Assembly (NCBI RefSeq): GCF_022414535.1
Contig: NZ_JADWYM010000014.1
Location: 80,486-144,485 of the forward strand
Direction of reading: 5' to 3'
Source of the DNA: Streptomyces sp. MUM 2J
GTDB lineage: Bacteria; Actinomycetota; Actinomycetes; Streptomycetales; Streptomycetaceae
Length of the DNA: 64,000 bases
Under the pieces are notes generated by a model. It did not search any database. It worked only from the letters and a program-made list of their open reading frames with translations, and was not told where the DNA came from. The translations under genes and the position numbers were made by a program. Shown piece after piece: positions 36,167-44,903 of this stretch. Each line of letters opens with the position of its first letter. Positions within the stretch are counted from its first letter, which is position 1.

Positions 36167-36805
36167 TCAGTCGAGGGTGTCGAACGCGTCGGCGAAGCCC
36201 AGGTCCGGCATCGCCGCCACGGACGGGGCCGCCACCCGGGCGGCGAAGTCGTGGCGCCGGTGCCCCGCGTCCGGGTCGTGCACGTCCTGGTGGACGACGA
36301 CCCACACCGTGACCTCGCCGTGGATGTCGTCCCGCACACCCCAGTCGTCGGCCAGCGCCGTCACGATGCTGAGCCCGCGACCGCCGTGCGCGGTCACCGA
36401 CGGGGTGGCCGGGGCCGGACGGGTCGGACCGCCGCCGTCGGTCACCTCGACGACGAGTCTGCCGGTCGGGTCCACGCGCCAGGCGGCCCGCACGTCGCCG
36501 TCCCCGGCGAAGGCGTCGCCCAGCGGACGGCCGTGTTTGCACGCATTGCTCAAGAGCTCGGAAAGGATCAGCACGGCATCGTCGACGACCGATTCCGCCA
36601 CGCCGTACCTGCGCAGCTGCTCGCGCATCCGGTGCCGTGCCTCCCCCACGCCCGCAGGGCCATGGGGCACGGCCATGCTCGACGACGTGGGCACCTCCTG
36701 TGCCACCACCAACGCCACCCCCGAGACCTCCTTCGCCCCACGCCACGGTGTGGATGCCCCATTGGCCTGTACCGGAAACCGGCCAATCCTCTTCCGGTGA
36801 CGCAC
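36167..36805 (-). CDS. Anti-sigma-factor-type ATP-binding protein (RsbW-like HATPase)
   Basis: 212 aa. GHKL boxes are LSELLSNACKHGR (N), VTDGGGPTRP (G1) and GGRGLSIVTALADDWG (G2). A ~55-residue N-terminal extension (RHRKRIGRFPVQ) and a C-terminal tail are present. No sensor or dimerisation domain, so it is a switch-kinase-type protein like the product of 27464. GTG 36805 start. The partner is not adjacent. Confidence 0.82.
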   Translation of the reverse strand: MRHRKRIGRFPVQANGASTPWRGAKEVSGVALVVAQEVPTSSSMAVPHGPAGVGEARHRMREQLRRYGVAESVVDDAVLILSELLSNACKHGRPLGDAFAGDGDVRAAWRVDPTGRLVVEVTDGGGPTRPAPATPSVTAHGGRGLSIVTALADDWGVRDDIHGEVTVWVVVHQDVHDPDAGHRRHDFAARVAAPSVAAMPDLGFADAFDTLD

Positions 36806-37024
36806 TCGCCCCGATCGCCCCCCTTCCGAACGCGCCGGAGCACTCCCCGTGATCGGTCCGTCGCCTTCTGTCGCCCTGCGGCGCCCTGCGGCGCCCTCCG
36901 TCGCCGGTCACGGCGGTTCCGGTGCGTGGTGTGGAGTTCTGCCGGCCCGCCTCGGGCGCGCCGTCATGTGGTGGCCGTCAGAGGCGTGGGCCCGTGACGG
37001 CCGCCGCCCTGCGGGCGGTGTCGC

Positions 37025-37852
37025 TCAGCGGCCGAGCCGGTGCAGCACCGCCCGCGGGCGGTTGGTGATGATGGCGTCGACCCCCAGGTCGGCGCAGAGA
37101 TCCACGTCCTCGGCGTCGTTGACGGTCCACACGTGCACCCGGTGGCCGGCCTTCTTCAGGCGCTCCACGTACGCCGGGTGGTTGCGCACGATCCGGATCG
37201 AGGGGCCCGCGATCCGGACGCCGACCGGCAGCCGCCCGTCGCGCAGCCGCGGCGAGACGAACTGCATCAGGTACACCGTCGGCAGCGTCGGCGAGGCGGC
37301 CCGTACGCGGTGCAGCGACCGGGCCGAGAAGCTCATGATCCGCACCGGTGACTCGGCGGCCGAGGCCGGGGAGTCGAGCCCGAACCGCTTCAGCAGGACG
37401 AGGAGCCGTTCCTCGACCTGGCCCGCCCAGCGGGTGGGGTGCTTGGTCTCGATGGCCAGCTCCACGCGGCGCCCGGAGTCGGCGACGAGTTCCAGGAGCC
37501 GCTCCAGGGTGAGGACGGACGTCGCCTCCAGGTCCTCGGGGCGGTGCTCCCAGTCGGGTTCCTCGTCCCGGCCGCGCCAGGCTTCGCGGGTCTTCCAGGA
37601 GCCGAAGTCGAGCGCGGCGAGGTCGGCGAGCTCCAGTGCCGAGACTGCTCCGCGGCCGTTGGACGTACGGTTGACACGGCGGTCGTGCACACACACCAGG
37701 TGGCCGTCCGCGGTCAGCCGCACATCGCATTCCAGGGCGTCCGCCCCGTCCTCCATCGCCTTCCGGTAGGCGGCGAGGGTGTGCTCGGGGGCGTCCTCGG
37801 AGGCGCCGCGATGGGCGACGACCTGGATGTGGTGCTGTCGTGCGTGGGTCAC
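37025..37852 (-). CDS. Glycerophosphodiester phosphodiesterase
   Basis: 275 aa. GDPD catalytic motifs: VAHRGASEDAPEHTLAAYRKAMEDGADALECDVRLTADG and HDRRVNRTSNG, giving the HR, E-D and H set; VELAIETKHP and a VHVWTVNDAEDVDLCADLGVDAIITNRP end. It lacks a signal peptide, so it is a cytosolic enzyme that cleaves glycerophosphodiesters to glycerol-3-phosphate and alcohol. GTG 37852 is the start. Confidence 0.9.
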   Translation of the reverse strand: MTHARQHHIQVVAHRGASEDAPEHTLAAYRKAMEDGADALECDVRLTADGHLVCVHDRRVNRTSNGRGAVSALELADLAALDFGSWKTREAWRGRDEEPDWEHRPEDLEATSVLTLERLLELVADSGRRVELAIETKHPTRWAGQVEERLLVLLKRFGLDSPASAAESPVRIMSFSARSLHRVRAASPTLPTVYLMQFVSPRLRDGRLPVGVRIAGPSIRIVRNHPAYVERLKKAGHRVHVWTVNDAEDVDLCADLGVDAIITNRPRAVLHRLGR

Positions 37853-38181
37853 CGCGTCATGGTGCCACCGCGACGGGGCAGGTGTCGGGTCGAGGGTGCC
37901 GGCAGGTGGCGGCGACACTCCGCGCGTGCGTCCAGTTTGCCGGGAATTTCCTCTATAAAGAGTGGCCGCGGACCCACAGGCACCGCTTATGGTGCTCTGA
38001 CGGCCCGTGGGAAAAGCTGACGGCATACACCTGCCGTCGGCGAGCATCCGCCGACGGCGCGCATGAGCACTCGCACACCGACCGTGCGCCGGGACGGCAG
38101 CAACGCGAACGGGCGCGACCGAGTGCGACCGACAACGACAACAACGACAACAACGACAGCCGTGGATCGAGGAGAAGAGCT
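37853..38181. other. 329-bp divergent promoter region
   Basis: No gene. It separates the divergent GDPD and HtrA-like protease genes. It holds an ACAACG-type microsatellite (38127-38156) and the GAGGAG ribosome site of the protease gene. No terminator is expected. Confidence 0.5.
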
Positions 38182-39711
38182 GTGAGCACCGAGAACGAGG
38201 GCACCGAGGTACCCCCGGCCCCGTCTGCACCCCCTGTGCCGGTGGCGTCTCCCGCAACTCCCTCGCACCCCGCCGCCCCTGAGCACACGCCGCAGCCCGC
38301 ACCGGAGAGCGGCGCCGCCACCGCCCAGCCACCGGCCGTCCCCGCGGGTCACCAGGAACAGCCGCCCCATCACGCCCGGCCGGCCGCGCCCTACGCGTCG
38401 GCCCAGGGCGGCACCGACCCGCAGCACCCCGCCGGGGACCCCTCGGCCCCGGGTGCGGCTCCCGCCCCCTCCTCCGCCCCGCACGCCGGGTGGCCGCCCC
38501 CGCCGCCCCCCACCCTGCCCGGGTACGCCGACGGCGGCGCCGGCTCGGGCGCCGGCTGGGGCGCGTCCTACCAGCAGCAGCCCGCGCCGAAGAAGCCGGG
38601 CCGCGGCGGACTCGTCGCGGCCGTCCTGGTGGCCGCGCTGATCGCCGGCGGAGTGGGCGGCGGCATCGGCTACCAGCTGGCCAAGGGCAACGACGGCAAC
38701 GGCTCGACGACCGTGTCCGCCTCCACCAGCGGCGGCGACGTCAAGCGCGACCCCGGCACGGTCGCCTCCGTCGCCGCGAAGGCGCTGCCCAGCACGGTCA
38801 CCATCGAGGCCGAGTCCACCAACGGCGAGGGCGGCACCGGTACCGGCTTCGTCTTCGACACCCAGGGCCACATCGTCACCAACAACCACGTGGTCGCGGA
38901 CGCCGTCGACGGCGGCACCCTGACGGCGACCTTCCCCGACGGCAAGAAGTACGACGCCACGGTGGTCGGCCACGCCCAGGGCTACGACGTCGCGGTCATC
39001 AAGCTGAAGAACGCGCCGTCCGACCTCAAGCCGCTGCCCCTCGGCAACTCCGACGAGGTGGCGGTCGGCGACACCACGATCGCGATCGGCGCCCCCTTCG
39101 GCCTGTCCAACACGGTGACGACCGGCATCATCTCCGCCAAGAACCGCCCGGTCGCCTCCAGCGACGGCCGTGGCAGCCAGGCCTCCTACATGAGCGCGCT
39201 GCAGACGGACGCCTCGATCAACCCGGGCAACTCCGGCGGCCCCCTCCTCGATGCCCAGGGCAACGTCATCGGCATCAACTCCGCCATCCAGTCCACCAGC
39301 GGCGGCGGCCTGGGCGGGTCCGGCCAGTCCGGCTCCATCGGCCTCGGCTTCGCCATCCCGATCAACCAGGCCAAGTACGTCGCCCAGCAGCTGATCAAGA
39401 CGGGCAAACCCGTCTACGCCCGGATCGGCGCCTCGGTCTCCCTGGAGAACACCACCGACGGCGCGAAGATCACCGACCAGGGCGCCGGCGGCTCGGCCGC
39501 CGTCGAGCCCGGTGGTCCCGCCGCCCAGGCCGGCCTCAAGCCCGGGGACGTCATCACCCAGCTCGACGACCACGTGATCGACTCCGGCCCCACCCTGATC
39601 GGCGAGATCTGGACCCACAAGCCCGGCGACAAGGTCACCCTCACCTACGAACGCAACGGCAAGAGCCACACGGTCCAGCTGACCCTGGGCGCCCGCTCCG
39701 GCGACAGCTGA
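38182..39711 (+). CDS. HtrA/DegP-like membrane-anchored trypsin-type serine protease with PDZ
   Basis: 509 aa. A long Pro/Ala/Gln-rich cytoplasmic N-terminus (about 1-140) leads to one transmembrane helix (GGLVAAVLVAALIAGGVGGGIGY). The extracytoplasmic part is a chymotrypsin fold with catalytic His in TNNHVVA, Asp in YDVAVIKL and Ser in NPGNSGGP, followed by a PDZ domain (GGPAAQAGLKPGDVITQLDDHVI). Such proteases handle envelope stress and regulated shedding of surface proteins. GTG 38182 follows GAGGAG by 7 nt. The 3' end is partly duplicated just after the stop (39720-39768). Confidence 0.9.
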   Translation: MSTENEGTEVPPAPSAPPVPVASPATPSHPAAPEHTPQPAPESGAATAQPPAVPAGHQEQPPHHARPAAPYASAQGGTDPQHPAGDPSAPGAAPAPSSAPHAGWPPPPPPTLPGYADGGAGSGAGWGASYQQQPAPKKPGRGGLVAAVLVAALIAGGVGGGIGYQLAKGNDGNGSTTVSASTSGGDVKRDPGTVASVAAKALPSTVTIEAESTNGEGGTGTGFVFDTQGHIVTNNHVVADAVDGGTLTATFPDGKKYDATVVGHAQGYDVAVIKLKNAPSDLKPLPLGNSDEVAVGDTTIAIGAPFGLSNTVTTGIISAKNRPVASSDGRGSQASYMSALQTDASINPGNSGGPLLDAQGNVIGINSAIQSTSGGGLGGSGQSGSIGLGFAIPINQAKYVAQQLIKTGKPVYARIGASVSLENTTDGAKITDQGAGGSAAVEPGGPAAQAGLKPGDVITQLDDHVIDSGPTLIGEIWTHKPGDKVTLTYERNGKSHTVQLTLGARSGDS

Positions 39712-39921
39712 CCTGCGCCTGGGCGCCCGCGCCGCGAGGTGGGCGCCCGCACCGCGACAGCTGACCCGGTGACCGTCGGGGCCCCGGGCCCGGGCGCGGC
39801 AGGGCCCCACTCCCCGCGGCCACCGGGCCCGCTCTCACCCCGGACGCCAACCGGACTCGGCACCCGCCCACGCCGCGGGGCCGGTAGGCTGTAGCCGCTC
39901 CGCCCCTGGTGGGCGGTGCGG

Positions 39922-40008
39922 GGAGGTGTGCCCGAGCGGCCGAAGGGAACGGTCTTGAAAACCGTCGTGGCAGCGATGTCACCGTGGGTTCAAATCCCAC
40001 CGCCTCCG
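39922..40008 (+). tRNA. tRNA-Ser (anticodon TGA)
   Basis: 87 nt. The acceptor stem GGAGGTG pairs with CGCCTCC (one G-T pair), with discriminator G at 40008. The anticodon loop CTTGAAA gives TGA, reading UCA and other UCN codons. It has a long serine-type variable arm (GTGGCAGCGATGTCAC) and T arm GTGGG-TTCAAAT-CCCAC. The accessory island begins directly after its 3' end, which is a common integration target. Confidence 0.93.
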
Positions 40009-40029
40009 CAGGTCATAGACGTGCTGGTC

Positions 40030-40064
40030 AGAAGGGGTGCCCCTCATCGAGGGGCACCCCTTCT
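40030..40064 (+). terminator. 16-bp hairpin after tRNA-Ser(TGA)
   Basis: A 15-bp perfect stem (AGAAGGGGTGCCCCT with its complement at 40050-40064), extended by one C-G pair, and a 3-nt loop begin 22 bp after the tRNA. It should end the tRNA transcript. Confidence 0.8.
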
Positions 40065-40084
40065 GCATCGGGCCTGTCTCGCCT

Positions 40085-40825
40085 TCATCCGGCCCTGTCG
40101 CGTTGTGGATCGGTGCGTGTGGACCAGACGTGGACCAGACGTGGACCAAGAACCGGCGGACCGGGGCCAGGAACCCGCTGGTCAGCGCGCACGCTCTGGC
40201 GGAGGCGGGCCAGCAAGTGGGCGTCGAGGAAGCCCCGCTCGGATGCCGGGTCGTGGAGCAGCCGCGCGAACGTGACAAGCCCGGCCTTGGCCAGCAGCTC
40301 GGCGAACCGGTCCACCGGCCAGCTGTAGGCGCGCGTCACCTTGTGGTCGAAGCGGACCGGCTCCGGTCCGTCGGTCGCGAAGAACGAGACCAGGAGCAGG
40401 CCCCCTGGTGCCAGGACACGTACCTGCTCGGCGAGTAGCGCTGGCAATTCCTCGGGCGGGGTATGGATCATCGAATAGTGGGCCAGCACACCGCCGAGTG
40501 CGCCGTCCTCGATCGGCAGGGCCTCCATCCGTGCCTCGTCAAACCGCAGCGCCGGGTGGGCCCGCCGGGCATGTTCGACCATGCCCGGGGAGAGGTCGAG
40601 CCCGAAGGCGTCCAACCCCAGGTCGTGCAGCATGGCCGTCAGATGTCCAGGCCCGCACCCGACATCGGCTGCTCGCGGGTTCCCCGTCCCGCGCACCAAC
40701 TCGGCGAAGGTGCCGATCATGTTCCGCGAGAACGGCTGCGTCTCCAACCGATCAGCGAACATTGACGCATACAGCTCGACGACCCCGTCGTAGGCCGCCC
40801 TGGTCTCGTCCTGGTGCTCCGTCAC
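40085..40825 (-). CDS. Class I SAM-dependent methyltransferase with an odd C-terminal tail
   Basis: About 246 aa. Motif I is AADVGCGPGHLTAML, then FGLDLSPGMVEHARRAHP, the LAHYSMIHTPPEELPALLAEQVRVLAPGG segment and a VSFFATDG strand, all typical of Methyltransf_11/25-type enzymes. The last ~45 residues after DAHLLARLRQ are low-complexity (Pro/Gly, then VWSTRTDPQRDRAG) and are encoded partly by an 11-bp tandem repeat (40119-40150). This looks like read-through into foreign sequence at the island edge, so the native end may be lost. GTG 40825 is the probable start; a TAGCTT -10-like element 8 nt upstream suggests a leaderless message. Confidence 0.72.
   Translation of the reverse strand: MTEHQDETRAAYDGVVELYASMFADRLETQPFSRNMIGTFAELVRGTGNPRAADVGCGPGHLTAMLHDLGLDAFGLDLSPGMVEHARRAHPALRFDEARMEALPIEDGALGGVLAHYSMIHTPPEELPALLAEQVRVLAPGGLLLVSFFATDGPEPVRFDHKVTRAYSWPVDRFAELLAKAGLVTFARLLHDPASERGFLDAHLLARLRQSVRADQRVPGPGPPVLGPRLVHVWSTRTDPQRDRAG
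40119..40150. repeat. 11-bp tandem repeat GTGGACCAGAC, about 2.9 copies
   Basis: Copies at 40119-40129, 40130-40140 and a partial at 40141-40150. It lies 111 bp from the tRNA 3' end, at the junction between the tRNA and the methyltransferase 3' end, a position where integration or deletion scars are common. Confidence 0.6.
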
Positions 40826-40843
40826 GGGGACGGAAGCTAGCAA

Positions 40844-41169
40844 CCGAGCGCAACGACGGCATACGGAGTCCGTGATCGCCGGCTGGGCAATCGGAGTAGG
40901 GGGCCGTTGGCACCCCTCAGGGCAAGCTGCACGATCCTACGGACCAGAAGGTCGTGTGGGCGGGCGAGCCCTGACCTACTCTCGGCGGGTGCGGGCACAG
41001 CACCAGACGGTCAGGAGATGCTCGGCAAAGGCGCGGGTGTCCCGTGCATCGGACGTCGGGCATCTCAGGACACCCATTCTTGACGGCACCTCTGGCGGCA
41101 ACGGCGGCACACAAAGGCCCGTCGCGTCCGGCGCTGTCGACGGCGACTGGGGACAGCACCCGACATCAG
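40844..41169. other. 326-bp non-coding stretch before the inverted-repeat unit
   Basis: No gene with Streptomyces codon bias. It separates the methyltransferase start from the left inverted repeat. Nothing further is identifiable. Confidence 0.5.
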
Positions 41170-41275
41170 TGAAGCTGCGCCATCTTGAAGTGGCTGGTCA
41201 GGGTGCTGGTGTGATGTCGTTTCGGGGTGCTCGTGCGGGTCGTGGGCGGCAGTCTGGGGTGTAGATCGTCTGGCA
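41170..41275 (+). repeat. Left ~105-bp inverted repeat of the 4.28-kb unit
   Basis: It starts TGAAGCTGCGCCATCTTGAA and matches the reverse complement of 45345-45449 at over 90 percent by eye, with a few single-base differences and one short indel. A shorter third copy (34 bp, same orientation as the right repeat) lies at about 44866-44900, straight after the transposase. Confidence 0.85.
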
Positions 41276-41333
41276 GGAGTGGGTTTGTGGATTCCCGTCC
41301 GTCGTCGCGGGTGCCGCTTCTGCGCTCCGGCCC

Positions 41334-41785
41334 ATGATGGATCCCGAGGTGTTGGAGCGGATCGCCGCGCGGCGTGCGGAGCTGGACGGCTCGAAGAGCA
41401 GCTGGTCAAGCAGCTGTCGGAGGTACGAGCTGAGCGCGATGGGCCGGCCGTGGCCGAGCGGGTGTGGCAGCGGATGAGCGAGCAGCTCGCCGACGAGCGC
41501 ACGGAGGCCGGGTCGCCGGTCCAGGTGGCAGGTCGGGCTGTGCGGCTGGTCCCGGACCGTGGGCCGGGGGTGGCTGAGTCCGCACTGCCGGCGGAGTACC
41601 AGCGCATCCTGACCGCGGTGCGGCAGGCCGCCGGCCCGGTCTCCACCCGGCAGATCGGCGAGGTGCTGGGCTTGGTCACCGGGACACGGGGCAAGCCGGA
41701 GCCGTTGCGCGGGAAGCTCACGAAGCTGGCCGACCGCGGCTGGCTGCACAAACGACCCGACGGGAAGTTCACCACCCGCTGGTGA
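41334..41785 (+). pseudogene. wHTH/coiled-coil protein gene, frameshifted
   Basis: ATG 41334 starts MMDPEVLERIAARRAELDG, then the frame breaks near 41390 where one C is missing (GGC-TCG instead of GGCCTCG). The rest continues in another frame: LEEQLVKQLSEVRAERD (coiled coil), then ESALPAEYQRILTAVRQAAGPVSTRQIGEVLGL and KLTKLADRGWLHKRPDGKFTTRW, a winged-helix end. Intact relatives are common in Streptomyces next to IS elements, from memory. Sequencing error at a C run cannot be excluded. Confidence 0.65.
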
Positions 41786-42449
41786 ACGGTCCGCACGCGA
41801 TCGGGGCGTAACCAAGGTGCCCCCGGCGGCTGTCGGAATTGTGTGACGAAAACCAAAGGTGCGCCGTGAAGCGCGAGTTGTTCGAGTGGCGATGAAAGGA
41901 CGCCACCGCCGCTCTGTCGCAGCGGGGCGGTTGAAGCTGAGGGCAGCCCGACCCGGGAGGTGCCGGGAAGGGTGGCAAGCGGCCCTGACAAAGCCGGGAC
42001 GTATCAGCACTGCCAGATGGTGCGGGTCCGGCAAGCGAGACGGAAAGGAGTACGCGAGGAACCGGCGTTGACGCCTCCTTACTCGTCACCAGCTCGAACC
42101 TGGCGGATCTGGGCTGGATGCGGTGAGTCCCTGCCTTGCTTTGGGGGCGGGGAACTTCCCGGGCGGTTGCTATGTGCCGTCCGGGGAGGCCACGACGAAG
42201 TGCTGCGGGGTAGTCGTGGCGATGCCGCGGGGGTATAGCCGGGCTCCTACTCCGTCGATCGAACGACACGTGAACACGGGAACTGTTCCGGTCCTGACCT
42301 GGGACAACGCCTCCAGTGCGGTCGCAGGCTGGGCCCACCGTCGGCCGACCGGGCCGGGACAGGGCGGAGCCGCCGTAGTACTCCGAGCCGGGGAGAGCCT
42401 GGCACATGGGGAAGGGCGGCAGCGGAATCGAGAAGGGAAGGAGGCTGCA

Positions 42450-43916
42450 ATGCCGAAAGACGCGCCGCTGAACAGCGGTGCACCAGAGGCCCCCATGGGG
42501 TCTCACCAGCGGGTATCGGGGATGCAGACCAAACTTCACCGTTGGGCGGCGGCCGATGAGGGCCGCAGGTTCGACGATCTGTTCAACCTCGTGTGCGACC
42601 CGGCGACGCTACTGGTGGCGTTCGAACGGGTCGCGGGAAACAAAGGGGCCAAAACACCCGGGGTGGACGGCCTCACCGCCGTCAACGTCGAGCGCAAGAT
42701 TGGCCCCTACGGGTTCCTGGAGGATCTTCGTCATGTACTGAAATCGGGTGAGTTTCGCCCGCTGCCGGTACGCGAGCGTAAGATCCCCAAACCGGGTGGT
42801 TCGGGCAAGGTCAGAAGCCTAGGCATTCCGACCATCGCCGACCGCGTGGTCCAGGCAGCCCTCAAGCTGGTGCTGGAGCCGATCTTCGAGGCCGACTTCA
42901 AGCCGGTCTCCTACGGCTTCCGGCCTCTGCGGCGGGCACATGACGCGATCGCCGAGATCCACTTCTCTGGCACCCACGGCTACCGCTGGGTCCTGGACGC
43001 GGACATCGAGGCGTGCTTCGACTCGATCGACCACACGGCCCTGATGGACCGGGTGCGAGCGCGAGTCAAGGACAAGCGCGTGCTGCGGCTGGTCAAGGCG
43101 TTCCTCAAGGCCGGCGTCCTTACCGAGGACAACAACCGCGAGGACACCCTCACCGGCACCCCGCAAGGCGGCATCCTCTCCCCGCTTCTGGCGAACATCG
43201 CCCTGTCGGCGTTCGATGAGCACTTCACCAGGCCGTGGGAGCCGGGCGGGGAGATGGCCACCGGCAACCTGCGCAAACGTCGCCGTGCTGCCGGACATCC
43301 GAACTGGCGCATCGTCCGCTACGCGGACGACTTCGTGGTTCTGGTCGACGGCGAGCGCGACGACGTCGAGGCGCTGCGCGAGGATATCTCCGAGATGTTG
43401 CAACCGCTCGGTCTTCGCCTCTCCGAGGCAAAGACACAGGTGGTGCACATGGCGGACGGGTTCGACTTCCTGGGGTTCCGCATCCAGTGGCGCCGCAAGC
43501 GAGGAACGGACAAGTGGTACGTCTACACCTTCATCGCTGACCGGCCCATCCGGCAGTTGAAGGACAAGATCCGTGCCCTGACGAACAGAACGTCGCAGCA
43601 CAACCCCAGGGACGTGTTGATCAGGCTCAACCAGATCATGCGCGGCTGGGCCAACTACTTCAAGCACGCAGTCTGCAAAGCCACCTTGAGTTCCCTGGCC
43701 AGCTTCACGTGGCACCGGGTGATCAGCTGGTGGATGGCGCTGCACCGCTGGAAGTGGAAGGACGTCCGCCGACGCCTCACCGACCACAACGGACGGTGGC
43801 AAAGGCCCTCGGCTGATGGGATCGAATTGTTCGACCTCCAGGCGGTGACGGTCACCCGCTACCGCTACAGAGGCAACAGGATCCCCAACCCCTGGACACG
43901 TCTCAACCACGCCTGA
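42450..43916 (+). CDS. ltrA: Group II intron reverse transcriptase/maturase
   Basis: 488 aa and intact. The RT domain covers residues about 50-320: GNKGAKTPGVDGLT (RT0-1), KPGGSGKVRSLGIPTIADRVVQAALKLVLEPIFE (RT2), HGYRWVLDADIEACFDSIDH (RT3), GTPQGGILSPLLANIALSAFDEHF (RT4) and RYADDFVVLVDG (RT5, catalytic YADD at 291-294), LSEAKTQVVHMADGFDFLGFRIQW (RT6/7). The X/maturase domain follows, with MRGWANYFKHAVCKATLSSLASFTWHRVISWW. No HNH endonuclease motif is obvious at the C-terminus. It splices and mobilises the intron. ATG 42450 has GGAGG 6 nt upstream. Confidence 0.93.
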   Translation: MPKDAPLNSGAPEAPMGSHQRVSGMQTKLHRWAAADEGRRFDDLFNLVCDPATLLVAFERVAGNKGAKTPGVDGLTAVNVERKIGPYGFLEDLRHVLKSGEFRPLPVRERKIPKPGGSGKVRSLGIPTIADRVVQAALKLVLEPIFEADFKPVSYGFRPLRRAHDAIAEIHFSGTHGYRWVLDADIEACFDSIDHTALMDRVRARVKDKRVLRLVKAFLKAGVLTEDNNREDTLTGTPQGGILSPLLANIALSAFDEHFTRPWEPGGEMATGNLRKRRRAAGHPNWRIVRYADDFVVLVDGERDDVEALREDISEMLQPLGLRLSEAKTQVVHMADGFDFLGFRIQWRRKRGTDKWYVYTFIADRPIRQLKDKIRALTNRTSQHNPRDVLIRLNQIMRGWANYFKHAVCKATLSSLASFTWHRVISWWMALHRWKWKDVRRRLTDHNGRWQRPSADGIELFDLQAVTVTRYRYRGNRIPNPWTRLNHA

Positions 43917-43933
43917 ACGGCTGAGTCCGTGGA

Positions 43934-43967
43934 GAGCCCGGTACTCGGAGACGGGTACGCCGGGTTC
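43934..43967 (+). ncRNA. Group II intron domain V
   Basis: A 34-nt hairpin, GAGCCCGGTACTCGG at its 5' side, pairing with its 3' half that ends GCCGGGTTC. It has the AGC catalytic triad in the lower stem and a GAGA-type tetraloop. It directly follows the maturase stop and is followed by domain VI. Confidence 0.88.
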
Positions 43968-44047
43968 GGCGAGCGGCACGGAGAAACGGACCGGTGGCAA
44001 CACCAGCACCGCGCTCCGTGCCGACTCAACAGCACGCCGGGGACAGC

Positions 44048-44855
44048 GTGTCCCTGGTCTACCAGTGCCGCCTGCCGCTGTCCACGCGCACCTGAACTAC
44101 CTCGCCGACCTACTGCGACGCCGTCTCAAAGCGATACGGTCGAGGTGGCGGGCGCTGCCGCCCGGGAAGATCGCGGTGATCGTCTTGGCCGTGCTGCGGC
44201 ACGATCAGCGCCTGGCCGACATGGCCGGCGGCAATGACATCTCCGCCACCACCATCCGGCGCTGGCGCGACGAGCTGATCCACCTGCTGGCCGCGAAGGC
44301 CCCTCGCCTGGATCGCGCCTTGAAGAAGATCGCCCCGCGGGGCGGCGGGGGCGTCCTGACCGACGGCACCCTCATTCCCACCCAGCGCCGTACCGGAGAG
44401 GCGAACCGCCCGAACTACTCCGGCAAGCATCGCCGCCACGGCCTGCTCGTCCTCGCGCTGACCGACGAGCGGGGCCGTCTGGTGTGGATATCGGCCGCCC
44501 GGCCCGGCCGCACCCACGACATCACCGCCGCCCGCCGCGACCCGCGTCCGGGCCCGCCTGCGTGCTGCCGGCCTCGGTGCCCTGGCCGGCCTCGGCTTCC
44601 TCGGCCTGGACGACGACGGGGACGATCCCGTGGTCGTCCCCGGCTTCAGGGCCACCCGCGCCCGCGAGCTCACCCCCCGCCGAGAAGGAGGCCGACCGGG
44701 TCCTGGCCGCCGGACGCGTCCCCGTTGAACGCGGCTTTGCCCACCTGAAGAACTGGAGGATCCTCGCCAAGCTCCGTACTGACCCCGCGCGCGCCACCCA
44801 CCTGTTTCGCGCGCTGCTCGTCCCGACGAACCTCGAGGCCACTACCGGAAATTGA
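44048..44855 (+). pseudogene. IS5-type DDE transposase, three frameshifts
   Basis: GTG 44048 (GGGGA 3-7 nt upstream) starts VSLVYQCRLPLSTRT and stops at 44093-44095 where a C is missing (CACC-TGA). The next frame carries LNYLADLLRRRLKAIRSRWRALPPGKIAVIVLAVLRHDQRLADMAGGNDISATTIRRWRDELIHLLAAKAPRLD, then GGGVLTDGTLIPTQRRTGEANRPNYSGKHRRHG and ISAARPGRTHD, the DDE core. An extra C near 44541 and another near 44672 shift it to the frame of AEKEADRVLAAGRVPVERGFAHLKNWRILAKLRTDPARATHLFRALLV. All lesions are in C runs. Confidence 0.8.
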
Positions 44856-44865
44856 TCTCTACCGC

Positions 44866-44900
44866 AGGCAGCCCACGACCAGCACAAGCACCGCGGAACA
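44866..44900 (-). repeat. Partial internal copy of the right end repeat
   Basis: A 34-bp stretch (CAGCCCACGACCAGCACAAG region) matches the inner part of the right inverted repeat at 45353-45400 with several substitutions. It lies between the transposase end and the VOC gene, so the VOC gene is flanked by two copies of the same end. Confidence 0.55.
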
Positions 44901-44903
44901 GCG

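Larger units (their letters stand above)
41859..44030 (+). mobile_element. Complete group II intron (2172 bp)
   Basis: The 5' end is GTGCG (41859-41863), the group II consensus. The preceding exon bases CCAAAG (IBS1, 41853-41858) pair perfectly with CTTTGG at 42139-42144 (EBS1). The ORF for the maturase lies in domain IV. Domain V is the 34-nt element 43934-43967 beginning GAGCCCGG with the AGC triad. Domain VI has a 10-bp stem (CGGCACGGAG/CTCCGTGCCG) and a GAG/CTC stem flanking a bulged A at 44024, 7 nt from the 3' end ...CTCAAC (AY). The intron sits 17 bp before the GTG of the transposase, in the same orientation. Confidence 0.9.

Noticed and set aside
37987..39810. 607-codon minus-strand frame opposite the HtrA-like protease
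   Set aside because: The plus strand carries the complete His-Asp-Ser triad and PDZ; the antisense translation is repetitive.
40844..41169. Short frames between the methyltransferase and the inverted repeat
   Set aside because: No ribosome site, no Streptomyces codon bias and no recognisable domain.
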